Positions 21,849 through 32,192 are shown, numbered from the stretch's first letter. The stretch is 64,000 nt of DNA from Agarilytica rhodophyticola (GCF_002157225.2 NZ_CP020038.1:2572501-2636500); one strand, 5' to 3'. A program made the numbers and translations. Notes: generated by a model not told the origin, from the sequence alone.

Positions 21849-22465
21849 GTATGCAACAAGTTAATTTATATTTACCTGAATTACGGCCAAAAAAAGAATG
21901 GTTAACAGCTAATACTGTCGCATCATCCCTGCTTGGCTTTGCTTTTCTAATGAGTGCCTCTCTATATTTAATATCATCCAATCTTAAGGAGTATGAGGCT
22001 AAGATTGTTTTAATTGAAAAGCAAAAAGAAATTATTGAAATCCGTGTAAATCACATTCAAAGCTCACCGCGCAATATTAATATGGTGGCACTGGAACAAA
22101 CTGAAAAAAAATTGAAAAAAAAAGTAATGGCAAGAGAGCAAATTGGCGATCTTATCCAAGGCCAAAATCTAGGTAATGAATTAGGCTTTTCAGGCGCTAT
22201 GTTGGGTTTTGCAAGGCAGTCTTTCCCTTCCATTTCTTTACAGCATATTCGTATATCTCGTGGTGGGGCTTTTGTTGAATTGAAAGGTACAACGAATATT
22301 GTAGAAAATATTCCAAGCTTTATTGGCAAGCTTAAGAATGAGCCTAATTTTACCGAATCTCGTTTTGGCCTTATGAGTGTTGTTAATGCTAAAAACTCTT
22401 CTCTCCATGATTTTGCATTGGGCTTCGATTCGGTATATCAATTGGCTGCACAGGAGGATAACTGA
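21845..22465 (+). CDS. MSHA assembly protein, PilN-like (MshI2 position)
   Basis: A 206-residue protein with a short N-terminal QVNLYLPELRPKKEW motif, the docking tail that binds PilM-type proteins, followed by one membrane helix (about 25-45) and a periplasmic coiled-coil and domain. This is the PilN layout. It overlaps mshI by four bases and the next gene by one base, so it is part of the MSHA alignment complex MshI - PilN-like - MshJ - MshK. In Vibrio-type clusters this place is often called mshI2. Confidence 0.85.
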   Translation: MSMQQVNLYLPELRPKKEWLTANTVASSLLGFAFLMSASLYLISSNLKEYEAKIVLIEKQKEIIEIRVNHIQSSPRNINMVALEQTEKKLKKKVMAREQIGDLIQGQNLGNELGFSGAMLGFARQSFPSISLQHIRISRGGAFVELKGTTNIVENIPSFIGKLKNEPNFTESRFGLMSVVNAKNSSLHDFALGFDSVYQLAAQEDN

Positions 22466-23163
22466 TGTTGGCCTTTTGGGATAATGTCAACGAAAATTTT
22501 AATACCCGTCCACTGAGAGAAAGAGCGATTATCAGTGTGCTGGCCATAGTCATAACATGGGGGCTATTTAAAGTATTTTTAATTTCTGATATCAATAAAA
22601 AAACGGCTGCTCTTAGTCAGCGTATGGAAAGTGCGGAAATGGATATCAAAAAACTAACTGCGCAGGAAATGGTATTAGCCAAAGCGCTAGATGATGATCC
22701 TAATGTTCATAAGAAGCAGCAAATATTAGCTTTAGAGAGAAGATTGTCTTCGTTAGATAAAAAGCTCGAGGCTTTATCTGTTGGCTTAATATCGGCGGAA
22801 AACCTTACTATTGTACTAAGAGATGTAGTTAAGTCTATAAGCACTTTAACGCTTGTGGGTATGCAGACACTAGAGTCTAGTGAATTGAAAATACAAGGTG
22901 AACAAGATGAACAGGATAACCTTGAGTCAAGTACTTTTACCTCAAAGCAAAAAGAAGAAGATATTGGTATCTTTAAACACTCTGTAGTGGTTGTTTTAGA
23001 AGGGCAATATTTCGATGTTGTGAAATATTTGGCAGCTCTAGAAAAGCTTCCTTGGAAAATATATTGGCAAGAAATTGACTATGAAGTAATACAGTATCCA
23101 CAGGCTAAAATAATGATCGAAGTCTATACACTATCTACAGAACATGGTGTCTTAGGTGTTTAA
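22465..23163 (+). CDS. mshJ: MSHA biogenesis protein MshJ (PilO-like)
   Basis: A 232-residue protein with a short cytoplasmic N-terminus, one membrane helix (about residues 22-40), a coiled-coil region and a C-terminal periplasmic domain, matching PilO-type inner-membrane alignment proteins. Its start overlaps the stop of the PilN-like gene (TGATG) and its end overlaps mshK by eight bases. Sequence conservation in this family is low, so naming rests on layout and position between the PilN-like and secretin genes. Confidence 0.85.
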   Translation: MLAFWDNVNENFNTRPLRERAIISVLAIVITWGLFKVFLISDINKKTAALSQRMESAEMDIKKLTAQEMVLAKALDDDPNVHKKQQILALERRLSSLDKKLEALSVGLISAENLTIVLRDVVKSISTLTLVGMQTLESSELKIQGEQDEQDNLESSTFTSKQKEEDIGIFKHSVVVVLEGQYFDVVKYLAALEKLPWKIYWQEIDYEVIQYPQAKIMIEVYTLSTEHGVLGV

Positions 23164-23509
23164 TTTCAGTTTGTCGGTTTATATCTATGTGGCCTTTGCA
23201 TTATTGAGTCTGTCGAGCAAGATATTTGCTGAAGCGGGAACTAGTGCAATAGAAAATATTCCAGCGTTGCGTGATCCGACACAGCCTATTAATTATAGGC
23301 GTGCTGTTATACGTGAAAAGCCTTTGGTTTTACAGGCGATTTTTTCAGGAAATGGTAAGCAAAAGGCTATTATCAATGGTACAGCAGTAAAAAAAGGTGA
23401 AACTATAAATGGCAAAATCATCGTTGATATTACTAATGATCATGTGGTTTACAAATCTAGCGATGACTTGCGTGTTTTAAAATTAAGACAGAGCATTTTC
23501 GATAAATGA
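23156..23509 (+). CDS. mshK: MSHA biogenesis protein MshK (PilP/GspC-like)
   Basis: A 117-residue exported protein. The N-terminus is hydrophobic, ending near KIFAEAG. After it comes RDPTQPINY, typical of MshK and GspC/PilP relatives, and a small beta domain containing [16 protein letters not shown]. PilP-type proteins connect the inner-membrane platform to the secretin. GTG start inside the end of mshJ; its stop overlaps mshL by four bases. The role is inferred from order and fold. Confidence 0.85.
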   Translation: MFNFSLSVYIYVAFALLSLSSKIFAEAGTSAIENIPALRDPTQPINYRRAVIREKPLVLQAIFSGNGKQKAIINGTAVKKGETINGKIIVDITNDHVVYKSSDDLRVLKLRQSIFDK

Positions 23510-25212
23510 AAGAAACAATAAACCCGTTTACTACAGAATATTATATTGTTCGTACTTTGTCGACCCTGCTTGCTTCCGTATTGATATTATCGTGTGCCAG
23601 CAATAATGGGTCTAATAATACACCCGCTGAAAGTATTATCGCTGATCTTGATAAGGCGCAACGCAGCAAACGCTTAAACGTACCTGATGAGGTTAATGAT
23701 GTGCTTATTGATGGTAACCATCGTAGTTTAACACTTAAAGAAAAACGTTTTAATGTATCCGTTAACCGTGTTCCAGCACGTGCTTTTTTTGTAAGTCTAG
23801 TCTCAGATACTGGTACGAATGTAGTCGCTCACCCCGAAGTATCTGGCGAAATATCTTTAGAACTACGCGATGTAACGGTAGCTGACGTGCTTGATGTGAC
23901 ACGGGAGGTCTATGGCTACGAATATAAGTTAGCAAATAATATTTATACTATCTTCCCACGTAAATTACGCACAGAAATATTTCCCATTAACTATCTAGAC
24001 GTAAAGCGCGTGGGGGTAACCGATACCAGTGTTCTGGTTGGGAGAATTACATCCAACGCCACTAATAACAGAAATAATAGGCAGAATAATGCATCATCTT
24101 CTAATAACTCAGAAGACGGCACCAATTTACTGGGTTTTCTCGATAACGAAGAAAACACCAGTGGCGGACAACAAGAAATAACGCCCGGTGCACGGATTCA
24201 AACCCTAAGTAAAACAGATTTTTGGGGTGGTTTAACACAGTCATTATTAGCTATTGTGGGGGAAGAAGACGGTCGTATGGTGATGACTGATCCGCAAGCT
24301 GGCTTAGCTGTCGTCAAAGCTTTGCCAAGAGAATTAAACGCTGTGCGAGAATTTCTTAAAAAATCTGAATTAAGTATAAAACGTCAAGTCGTATTGGAAA
24401 CTAAGATATTAGAAGTAACACTCAATGATGAATTTAATGCAGGAATAAATTGGGGGGCAATTAGTGGGCAAATTAATGCAACGCAAACAGATTCTTCTAC
24501 AGGTTCTTTATCAGATATAGTTTTTAATGGAAATAATACACGTAACTCGGTGATCTCCACAGTACTTAACGTTAACGATATTACCGAACTATTATTTTTT
24601 CTTGAGCAACAAGGGAAAGTGCAAGTACTTTCCAGTCCACGTATTTCTACTGTCAATAATCAAAAAGCGGTGATACGTGTGGGCTCCGATGAGTTTTTTG
24701 TCACAGGTGTTTCTAATCCAGTGGTTTCCAGCGCCGCTACAACTGTCAATACGCCTGAAGTTGAATTAGATTCCTTCTTCAGCGGCATTGCTCTGGATGT
24801 AACTCCTCAGATTGCGGAAAGTGGTGAGGTTATTTTACATGTCCATCCGTTGGTAACCAATGTGCAAGATCAAATTAAAGAGATCGATGTGGCGGGCAGC
24901 CAATTTTCTCTTCCTTTAGCTTTGAGAGATGTGCGAGAGTCTGACAGTATTGTAAAAGCAAGGAATGGTCAGGTAGTTGTTTTAGGCGGGTTAATGCAAG
25001 AGCGGCGGTCTAATGTGGATACGCGACGACCATTATTAGGTAGAATTCCAGGCGTTAACTTGCTGTTTAAAACGAAGCAAAAAGGCTTTGTAAAATCTGA
25101 GCTGGTTATTTTAATGCAACCTATTGTAGTGAATAAAGATACTTGGGATGATCGTTTGCTGCGTCAATCTGAAAGAATAAAGTTACTGTCTCAAGAATAT
25201 CAGGATCACTGA
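23506..25212 (+). CDS. mshL: MSHA secretin MshL
   Basis: A 568-residue outer-membrane secretin that forms the pore for the pilus. The N-terminus has a signal and a lipobox-like LSC with Cys30, so it may be a lipoprotein. N-terminal STN/N-type domains ([14 protein letters not shown]) precede an Asn/Ser-rich low-complexity stretch (about 185-215), then the secretin domain with [17 protein letters not shown] and the C-terminal [11 protein letters not shown] and [10 protein letters not shown] signatures. All are typical for MshL/PulD. It lies in the MSHA operon directly before mshM. Confidence 0.93.
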   Translation: MKETINPFTTEYYIVRTLSTLLASVLILSCASNNGSNNTPAESIIADLDKAQRSKRLNVPDEVNDVLIDGNHRSLTLKEKRFNVSVNRVPARAFFVSLVSDTGTNVVAHPEVSGEISLELRDVTVADVLDVTREVYGYEYKLANNIYTIFPRKLRTEIFPINYLDVKRVGVTDTSVLVGRITSNATNNRNNRQNNASSSNNSEDGTNLLGFLDNEENTSGGQQEITPGARIQTLSKTDFWGGLTQSLLAIVGEEDGRMVMTDPQAGLAVVKALPRELNAVREFLKKSELSIKRQVVLETKILEVTLNDEFNAGINWGAISGQINATQTDSSTGSLSDIVFNGNNTRNSVISTVLNVNDITELLFFLEQQGKVQVLSSPRISTVNNQKAVIRVGSDEFFVTGVSNPVVSSAATTVNTPEVELDSFFSGIALDVTPQIAESGEVILHVHPLVTNVQDQIKEIDVAGSQFSLPLALRDVRESDSIVKARNGQVVVLGGLMQERRSNVDTRRPLLGRIPGVNLLFKTKQKGFVKSELVILMQPIVVNKDTWDDRLLRQSERIKLLSQEYQDH

Positions 25213-25223
25213 AGGGAGGCATT

Positions 25224-26153
25224 GTGTACCAAGATTTTTTCCAACTCGAAGAAGCGCCATTTTCTTTAACTCCAGATACTACTTTTTTTATTAATCAACA
25301 GAGCCATCGCGATGCGCTAAACACTATGCTAGTGGCATTAAAGCACTGTGAAGGCTTTATCAAAGTGGTAGGTGAAGTGGGTACTGGTAAAACTTTGTTG
25401 TGTCGTATTCTTCTTTCCCATTTAAACAAAGGGTTTGTAACAGCATATATCCCCAATCCTTTCTTAAGCCCTTCCGAACTGAAAGCTTTTTTTGCTCAAG
25501 AAATTGGTGTGGACTATAGAAGAGATATTCCCGCTCATGAGCTGATGAGCCGTATTTATAGAAGACTAATGCAGCTAGCTCGAAATAATAAACAGGTTGT
25601 CTTAATAGTCGATGAAGCTCAGGCAATGCCTAGAGAGACCATCGAGAGTTTACGTTTATTAACTAACCTTGAGACCGAGAAGCGTAAACTATTGCAGGTG
25701 GTAATACTCGGTCAGCCGGAGTTAGATAGCTTACTGTCTCGCTCTGATTTACGCCAGCTAAAACAACGTATTATTTTCTCTGAGCGCTTGCATCCTTTTT
25801 CAATGAGCGGTGTGAGAGAATATGTACTTCATCGTATCAATTCTGTTGGTGGTTCCAGTGAACTATTTACCCTAAATGCACTGCGACTTTTGTACTATGG
25901 CTCTGGAGGAGTGCCACGTTTAATTAATATTCTCGCTCATAAGGCACTTATTAGTGCTTTCGGTAAAGGTAACAAGAAAGTGACCAGTTGGCACGTTGCT
26001 AAAGCCATTGCGGATACTCAAGAAAGCCACTGGTTAGGGAAGCTATGTTCCTTTCATTGGCGCTTAAAAAAAATGTCATTTGCTGCACAAGTAATATTGT
26101 TTTGTTCAGTAAGTTTGCTGTATTCAATGCTGAACTTTGAGACTGCATTATGA
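25224..26153 (+). CDS. mshM: MSHA biogenesis ATPase MshM (ExeA-like)
   Basis: A 309-residue AAA ATPase of the ExeA type. Walker A is GEVGTGKT at about residues 50-57, Walker B is VVLIVDEAQAM, and LLTNLET follows. A hydrophobic C-terminal segment (about 286-304) probably anchors it in the inner membrane. In MSHA systems MshM is thought to help secretin insertion, as ExeA does. GTG start preceded by GGGAGG. It is a paralogue of the longer ExeA/GspA at 34852-36510 but lacks that protein's peptidoglycan-binding tail. Its end overlaps mshN by four bases. Confidence 0.9.
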   Translation: MYQDFFQLEEAPFSLTPDTTFFINQQSHRDALNTMLVALKHCEGFIKVVGEVGTGKTLLCRILLSHLNKGFVTAYIPNPFLSPSELKAFFAQEIGVDYRRDIPAHELMSRIYRRLMQLARNNKQVVLIVDEAQAMPRETIESLRLLTNLETEKRKLLQVVILGQPELDSLLSRSDLRQLKQRIIFSERLHPFSMSGVREYVLHRINSVGGSSELFTLNALRLLYYGSGGVPRLINILAHKALISAFGKGNKKVTSWHVAKAIADTQESHWLGKLCSFHWRLKKMSFAAQVILFCSVSLLYSMLNFETAL

Positions 26154-27646
26154 GCTTACTGAATGACGCTTTACATGATCTGGATGTTAGAGGGAGACAA
26201 CATAGGTTTAAGATCGATAGCGTGACTTGCTCTGCAAGTGACGAGGTGAGAGTCATTAAACAACATAATAAGATTTGGTTCATTGCTATTTTGTGTGTGG
26301 CTACTTTAACTTCTTATGTGTATTTTGGCCAATCATCCGAGAATAAAACTGTGATAAACGCACTTGCATCTTCCGAGTGGGTAGATATAAGTCCCCCTTC
26401 ATTATTAAACAATACTTCTACTGCTGAATCTTTTAACCTTCTTAATGCCCCGTCTGACGCACTTTATAATATAAAACAAAAAAATAATATTGAAAAAAAG
26501 CCTGTTGAAAATGTATTAAGTAAACCTGTGTTACATGCTAAGTTGTATCCTGCTTCGAATCACAATGATAAGGAAGATAATGACAAAAAAGTCTTCAGTG
26601 AAAATAGTAAACCTCTGTTGAATGAATTACTATTAAAGGCCGAGAGAGCTATGGCAGATAATAGATTGACCGTTCCCTTTAAAAATAACGCCATGTATTT
26701 TTTAGGGGAAGCTGAAAAAATATCAAAAAATAATATTGAAATAAAAAAAATAAAAGAAAAAGTAAAGATATTTTTTTTGGCTCAATTAGACTACACCCTA
26801 AAAAACAATCGATTAGATAAGGCTGGCAAGCTTATGGAGCGCTGGTCTGTTTTTGATATTAATGATAAACAAAAGAATGAGTACCTTACGTTATTTAATA
26901 AAGCAAAGGTAAATGATATATCCAACGTAAATGCCGATTCTGGTCAAGTATCTTCACATGCGTTAGAGAAAATATCAAATATTAATGATTATTCTTCTTT
27001 AAATAATGAAAAATGGACGACTCCCACTGAATATTTAAATGAGGAGACGCAAGTACTAGCAGAAGTAAAAAAATTGTTACTGCATAATCGTGTAAAGGAA
27101 ATACAAAAATATATTAGTGAAGTTGATCCTAAAGTCTCAGATAATATTTACAAACTTGTTTTTAACTACTATATCGATAGTCACCGTATTACCAATGCCG
27201 AACAGTTGACTTTAGCGTTATCAGATAGTCACTCCATGAAAAATTACTTTAAGGCTCGTTTGGCCTATTATCGGCATGATCTGACCTTGGCCATAGCTAT
27301 TTTAGAGAAGAGTATTGTGCAAAGTACTGGTGATTCTTTATATTATTCTTTACTTGCAGCCTTGTACCAGAAGCGCAATAGACATGATGATGCGAGAGCA
27401 ATATACAAAGACCTATTGCATGCCGATACCACTAATGTCACATTTTTATTAGGTTATGCTATTTCTTCAGATGCATTGCATGACAATGCTAAGTCTACCG
27501 CAGCTTATCAACGGGTTTTGCAAGTAGGCCACCCTTCTTCTCAAGTGATGGATTTTGCTAAACAACGTATCGCTGATATTAAACGCGATAGTGCAGAGAA
27601 AAGTAACTTAGGAGAGAATAGTGTAGGGGAGAGTATTCTATGGTAG
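26150..27646 (+). CDS. mshN: MSHA biogenesis protein MshN (TPR, membrane anchored)
   Basis: A 498-residue protein beginning MSLLNDALHDLD, the classic start of MshN/GspB-like proteins. A membrane helix follows at about residues 43-60, then a low-complexity periplasmic linker rich in Asn and Lys, and C-terminal TPR repeats (about 330-480) with LAALYQKRNRHDDA and LGYAISSDALHDNA. It probably partners MshM as ExeB partners ExeA. The linker DNA is more AT-rich than its neighbours. It overlaps mshM and mshE by a few bases each. Confidence 0.88.
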   Translation: MSLLNDALHDLDVRGRQHRFKIDSVTCSASDEVRVIKQHNKIWFIAILCVATLTSYVYFGQSSENKTVINALASSEWVDISPPSLLNNTSTAESFNLLNAPSDALYNIKQKNNIEKKPVENVLSKPVLHAKLYPASNHNDKEDNDKKVFSENSKPLLNELLLKAERAMADNRLTVPFKNNAMYFLGEAEKISKNNIEIKKIKEKVKIFFLAQLDYTLKNNRLDKAGKLMERWSVFDINDKQKNEYLTLFNKAKVNDISNVNADSGQVSSHALEKISNINDYSSLNNEKWTTPTEYLNEETQVLAEVKKLLLHNRVKEIQKYISEVDPKVSDNIYKLVFNYYIDSHRITNAEQLTLALSDSHSMKNYFKARLAYYRHDLTLAIAILEKSIVQSTGDSLYYSLLAALYQKRNRHDDARAIYKDLLHADTTNVTFLLGYAISSDALHDNAKSTAAYQRVLQVGHPSSQVMDFAKQRIADIKRDSAEKSNLGENSVGESILW

Positions 27647-29382
27647 ATGCAGCTGGTCGTAAACGTATTCGTTTGGGTGACTTGCTTGTCGCCCACCAAA
27701 TGATTACTCAAGAACAACTTGAAAGTGCTCTTAAGGAACAAAAAAAAAGTGGTCGTAAGCTTGGGCGCCAACTGGTTGATATGGGATTTGTCGAAGAGAA
27801 TAGTCTTCTTAATTTATTATCTCAGCAGTTGGATATACCTTTCGTCGAACTAAAAAATTTCCGCTTTGATCCTCAACTTGTGCAAACTTTACCTGAAACT
27901 GTCGCACGTCGTTACCGTGTGATGATATTGCGTGAAGATGGTGATGGTATTTTATTAGGCATGTCGGATCCGACAGATATATTTGGCTTAGATGAACTAC
28001 AGAAAGTTATTCAAAAGCCTATTAAGCCTGCTGTAGTAAGAGAAAATGAGCTACTGGATATTTTGGATATTGCCTATAGCCATGCGGATGAAATTGCTGA
28101 TTTAGCTGGGCAGCTCAATGAAGAGATTGTCGAAGATTTAGTAGATCTGACTGATATAGTCACTGATGTCAGTGGCAGTGATGCTCCAGTTGTGAAACTG
28201 CTACAAAAAGTGTTCGAGGAAGCCATCAATACCAAGGCCTCTGATATTCATATCGAGCCAGATGAAAATGTTTTGCGTATCCGTCAACGTATTGATGGTG
28301 TATTAGTAGAGCAGGTTATGAATGAGAAACGTATCTCCGGGGCTTTAGTGGTGCGTTTAAAATTAATGTCTAACCTAGATATATCGGAAAAACGTTTGCC
28401 TCAGGATGGACGTTTTAACTTGCGTCTAAAAAATCATAATATCGATGTACGTGTCTCCACCATGCCGGTTCAACATGGTGAATCGGTAGTAATGAGGATT
28501 CTCGATCAGACTGAGGGAGTGCTGCCTCTATCTAAAGTAGGTATGCCCGAAAATTACCGCAACCGCTTCAGTAAACTTATCACACGCCCTCATGGCTTAA
28601 TCCTGGTCACAGGTCCAACAGGAAGTGGAAAAACAACGACTTTATATGGCGCTCTTAGTGAATTAAACCAGCCCGAGAAAAAAATAATCACAGTGGAAGA
28701 CCCTGTTGAATATCGTTTGAGCCGCATTAATCAGGTTCAGATCCATGAAAAAATAGGTTTAGATTTTGCGACGATACTAAGGGCCACTTTACGCCAAGAT
28801 CCCGATATTTTGCTAATAGGCGAAATTCGCGATGCCAAATCAGCGGAAATCGCGTTGCGCGCTGCAATGACTGGGCATTTGGTTTTGTCCACACTGCATA
28901 CTAATGATGCTGTTACCTCAGCATTACGTTTGGTTGATATGGGAGTCGACCCTTATCTTGTTGCATCCAGTTTAAGGGCAATAGTGGCGCAACGACTGGT
29001 ACGTCGTATTTGCACGAGCTGTTCTGAGCCTTATGAGTTAAACGATGCTGAGCAGCATTTATTTAACAAGTTAAAACCCAATTTTACAGGGCAATATAAT
29101 TTTCGCAAAGGCGTAGGTTGCGCCCATTGTTTTAATAGTGGTTACCGTGGCCGCGTTGGCGTGTTTGAGTTGTTGGAGCTTAATAGTGAAATGGAAGATG
29201 CTCTAAGAGAAAATAGTGTACGAGGATTTAATGATGCTGCCCATCGTGATCCTAATTATCGTCCTCTAGGTGCCAGCGCACTTGATTTTGCTATCGAAGG
29301 GATTACTACTATTGATGAAGTTTTGAGGGTGTCTGCACAGGTGGAGGATGAGAGCCTATCTGAGTTGATAGATGAAGAGTAA
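27640..29382 (+). CDS. mshE: MSHA extension ATPase MshE, with MshEN c-di-GMP-binding domain
   Basis: A 580-residue hexameric ATPase of the PilB/GspE family that powers pilus extension. The N-terminus (about 8-65) shows two repeats of the MshEN pattern (RLGDLL, then ITQEQLESALKEQ, then KLGRQLVDMGF), which in Vibrio MshE binds cyclic di-GMP directly. The motor has Walker A GPTGSGKTTT at about 325-334, the Walker B region LLIGEIRD near 390, His-box residues (STLHTNDA), and two zinc-binding CxxC pairs (near 457 and 493). All key residues appear intact. It sits between mshN and mshG in the operon. Confidence 0.96.
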   Translation: MVDAAGRKRIRLGDLLVAHQMITQEQLESALKEQKKSGRKLGRQLVDMGFVEENSLLNLLSQQLDIPFVELKNFRFDPQLVQTLPETVARRYRVMILREDGDGILLGMSDPTDIFGLDELQKVIQKPIKPAVVRENELLDILDIAYSHADEIADLAGQLNEEIVEDLVDLTDIVTDVSGSDAPVVKLLQKVFEEAINTKASDIHIEPDENVLRIRQRIDGVLVEQVMNEKRISGALVVRLKLMSNLDISEKRLPQDGRFNLRLKNHNIDVRVSTMPVQHGESVVMRILDQTEGVLPLSKVGMPENYRNRFSKLITRPHGLILVTGPTGSGKTTTLYGALSELNQPEKKIITVEDPVEYRLSRINQVQIHEKIGLDFATILRATLRQDPDILLIGEIRDAKSAEIALRAAMTGHLVLSTLHTNDAVTSALRLVDMGVDPYLVASSLRAIVAQRLVRRICTSCSEPYELNDAEQHLFNKLKPNFTGQYNFRKGVGCAHCFNSGYRGRVGVFELLELNSEMEDALRENSVRGFNDAAHRDPNYRPLGASALDFAIEGITTIDEVLRVSAQVEDESLSELIDEE

Positions 29383-29387
29383 GAATC

Positions 29388-30608
29388 ATGATTCAGTATA
29401 AATTCAGAGGTCAGTCAAATAGTGGTCAAGTGGTCACTGGACAAATTGAGGCATCCAGTGCATCCTATGTGGCTAATCAATTGCTTAGTCAGGGCGTAAC
29501 CCCGATAAAGATTCAAGAAGTGCCACTAACGGAGTCGTATGTAAAAAAAATAAATATTCTGTTGGGGGCGCAAAAAGTTCTCCCTGTCGATCTGATTATG
29601 TTTTGCCGTCAGATGTATACTATCAATAAAGCGGGTATACCCTTGACCCGAGGTATAAGAGGGCTTGCTTCGAGTATTAAACACGAACATTTCAGAGAAG
29701 CTTTACTGGATATCGTGACACGTCTTGAGGCAGGCAATTCTTTATCTGTAGCAATGAAGGCCTACCCCAAAATTTTTAATGACTTGTTTGTTAGCATGAT
29801 AAATGTGGGGGAGAGTAGTGGCAAACTTGAAGATGTTTTTAAGCAGATAGGATTTTATATTGAGCGTGATGAAGAAACAAAAAAACGCATTAAATCTGCT
29901 ATGCGTTACCCTTCATTTGTGACCCTAGCCCTTATTGCTGCGGTCACTATTATTAATATCTGGGTTATACCTGCTTTTGCCCAGATGTTTGAGAAGTTTA
30001 ATGCAGAGCTACCACTTGTGACTAAAGTGCTTATAGGCATGTCCGATATCTTTGTTAACTATTGGGGCATTATGCTCATTTGTGTTTTTCTATCTGGTTT
30101 TGCTTTTTATCATTACGTAAGAACGCCTCAAGGTGCATGGCAATGGGGAAAGTATAAGTTGAAATTACCTATAGTTGGGGATTTAATTATTAGAGCATCA
30201 ATGTCTCGTTATTCCCGTAGCCTAAGCCTTATGCTTCGTGCGGGTGTACCCATCACAAAATCCCTAAATTTATGCGCCGCAGCTATAGACAACCCATTTT
30301 TAGAGAGAAAAATTATTAATATACGTGAGGGTATTGAACGCGGCGAGAGCTTGATACATACCCATGCCCAATCTCAAATGTTTACGGCTTTAGTTTTGCA
30401 GATGATTGCCGTTGGTGAGGAAAGTGGTCAAATAGAAGAACTTCTTTCGGATGTTGCAGGTTTTTACGAGCGTGAAGTGGACTATGACTTAAAAACGTTA
30501 ACAGACAGAATCGAGCCTATATTGATCTTCGTCATGGCTATTTTTGTTACTATCTTAGCATTAGGCATATTTTTACCCATGTGGAGTATTTACGAAATCC
30601 GCGGTTAA
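29388..30608 (+). CDS. mshG: MSHA inner-membrane platform protein MshG (PilC-like)
   Basis: A 406-residue polytopic protein of the PilC/GspF family. Two T2SF domains are visible, each with a helical cytoplasmic part and membrane helices; typical segments are FCRQMYTINKAGIPL, INVGESSGKLEDVF, SLMLRAGVPI and IAVGEESGQIEELL. It forms the platform that the MshE motor turns to add or remove pilin. It lies six bases after mshE. Length and motifs are normal. Confidence 0.95.
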   Translation: MIQYKFRGQSNSGQVVTGQIEASSASYVANQLLSQGVTPIKIQEVPLTESYVKKINILLGAQKVLPVDLIMFCRQMYTINKAGIPLTRGIRGLASSIKHEHFREALLDIVTRLEAGNSLSVAMKAYPKIFNDLFVSMINVGESSGKLEDVFKQIGFYIERDEETKKRIKSAMRYPSFVTLALIAAVTIINIWVIPAFAQMFEKFNAELPLVTKVLIGMSDIFVNYWGIMLICVFLSGFAFYHYVRTPQGAWQWGKYKLKLPIVGDLIIRASMSRYSRSLSLMLRAGVPITKSLNLCAAAIDNPFLERKIINIREGIERGESLIHTHAQSQMFTALVLQMIAVGEESGQIEELLSDVAGFYEREVDYDLKTLTDRIEPILIFVMAIFVTILALGIFLPMWSIYEIRG

Positions 30609-30654
30609 TACAGGTACCCTCAAATAAGTTGTTAGTGTCTGAGCGATAAAACTT

Positions 30655-31182
30655 ATGTATGAAAACCGATATATAAAAACATCTGATAGCCATCGATCAA
30701 GAACTTATGAGTTTTTTTTAGTTTTGGCTGTTATAGGTTTTATTATTTATATGGGTATTAATTATTACTTAAGTCCAATGGGTAAAACTAAGGAGTCCAT
30801 GCTTGAGTTTCATGCAGGTATATTCTCTCGTATGATGTCTAATCTAAATGCTTATGGAGCATCTGTTAATAAAAATTACGTTAATATCAATGGCCATACG
30901 TTTTTTTTAAATGAGAATGGATGGCCAGCCAATACCCACGAAGGCTTTTCTCCACTTTTAGAAAACCAAACCGAAGATGAATGTCAACAACTATGGTTGT
31001 CGGTTTTCCGAAACCCTCCATCCAATGAGATAAGTAAGAATAGATATATAAAAAAAGTTGACTATATTATATCTTTAAATGAAAAAGTAATTTGCCGTTA
31101 TCAATTGGCACGCCGGCAGGAAGGATCATTTTTCTTTGACTATGATGTAAGTAATGGCGTAGTAAAAGTTATTATGCAGTGA
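30655..31182 (+). CDS. mshF: MSHA biogenesis protein MshF-like
   Basis: A 175-residue protein with one N-terminal membrane helix (about residues 20-37) and a small extracytoplasmic domain with two Cys residues that could pair. It occupies the place of mshF between mshG and the pilin genes, and the length is right. The family is poorly conserved and its exact role in pilus assembly is not settled. The DNA is AT-rich. Naming is mainly by position. Confidence 0.75.
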   Translation: MYENRYIKTSDSHRSRTYEFFLVLAVIGFIIYMGINYYLSPMGKTKESMLEFHAGIFSRMMSNLNAYGASVNKNYVNINGHTFFLNENGWPANTHEGFSPLLENQTEDECQQLWLSVFRNPPSNEISKNRYIKKVDYIISLNEKVICRYQLARRQEGSFFFDYDVSNGVVKVIMQ

Positions 31183-31303
31183 GATAAGCTTAGGTCTTCT
31201 TAATAGGTGCGAATAAAAACTATCTCAAAATAACTTATATTTATATGAGCCAAGAGAATTAACGTTAGAGAGTTAAGATTTTTTGTAAGGTTTGGAGAAA
31301 TAT

Positions 31304-31690
31304 ATGATTAAGCAACAATCGGGTTTTACGCTGATAGAATTGATTGCGGTGCTTGTGATCTTGGGTATTTTAGCCGCGACAGCAGTTCCCAAGTTTGTTG
31401 ACTTGTCTGATGAAGCGCAAGTTGCTGCAACGAATAATATTGCCGGTAGTATTGAAAGCGCTAGTGCTTTGAATCATGCTATTGATATCGCAAATGAGGC
31501 AGGGCTGAGTACTGATTCTTTTGAAGCAATTGATAATTGCGACGATTCGGGAAGTTTATTAGCAGGTGGTTTACCTCCAAATTATACGGTTACCGCTGCT
31601 GCAGTATCTGACAAAGCGACGGTAACATGTACTTTAAATGGGCCTGACTCAACAACAGCCCAGTTTTCTATCATCGGGGCAGCGACCTAA
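31304..31690 (+). CDS. mshA: MSHA major-type pilin (MshA/MshB)
   Basis: A 128-residue type IV prepilin. The short leader MIKQQSG is followed by the processing site and FTLIELIAVLVILGILA, with Glu at position 5 of the mature protein. Two Cys residues in the C-terminal half (near IDNCDDSG and VTCTLNG) suit the D-loop disulfide of pilins. The ATG at 31304 has GGAG six bases upstream; a TTG at 31292 would lengthen the leader and overlap that site. As the first and most MshA-like pilin it is the best candidate for the major subunit. Only one MshA/B-type gene is present, where Vibrio has both mshB and mshA. Confidence 0.9.
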   Translation: MIKQQSGFTLIELIAVLVILGILAATAVPKFVDLSDEAQVAATNNIAGSIESASALNHAIDIANEAGLSTDSFEAIDNCDDSGSLLAGGLPPNYTVTAAAVSDKATVTCTLNGPDSTTAQFSIIGAAT

Positions 31691-31706
31691 GCTGCAACTA
31701 TGAGCG

Positions 31707-32147
31707 TTGACTAAGCTTACACAAGTAAAAGGTTTCTCTCTTGTAGAGCTTATTGCTATTTTATTGTTAATTGCTATTCTTGGCGGCGCAGCAACATCTT
31801 CATTACTACCAAGTACCACTTTTCAACTCCAAGCAAGCCGTGATCAGATCATCACGGCTTTTTTTATTGCTCAACAGCGTGCCATGGTTCAAACAAACCC
31901 TGTTCGCTTGGTGATAAGAGCTCCTAATCAAGTCGATGTGAGGGAAATAAGCGGTAGTGTTGATGCCAGTATTAACACCAGTGCTGTAAGATACCCGATT
32001 AATCTTTTGGATAATCAAAACCTGACACCCATCGCGATTACTTTTGACCGTTTAGGACGACCAACTAACGGCGGAGCAACACTTACTTTAAATCAAAATA
32101 GTGAATCGCTGCAGATTACCATATCGGCAACAGGCTTCGTTTTCTAA
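31707..32147 (+). CDS. mshC: Minor pilin, MshC-like (GspH type)
   Basis: A 146-residue pseudopilin-like protein. The leader MTKLTQVKG is followed by FSLVELIAILLLIAILGGAA, a standard type III signal with Glu5, and then a GspH-like domain (FFIAQQRAMVQTNPVRL; FDRLGRPT). The only start compatible with a short leader is TTG at 31707, 16 bases after the previous stop. It probably primes or modifies pilus assembly. Position after mshA matches mshC. Confidence 0.85.
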   Translation: MTKLTQVKGFSLVELIAILLLIAILGGAATSSLLPSTTFQLQASRDQIITAFFIAQQRAMVQTNPVRLVIRAPNQVDVREISGSVDASINTSAVRYPINLLDNQNLTPIAITFDRLGRPTNGGATLTLNQNSESLQITISATGFVF

Positions 32148-32192
32148 TGCCTTTGTTGTTAATTTAAATGTTTTTTGAAATTACTATTGCCT

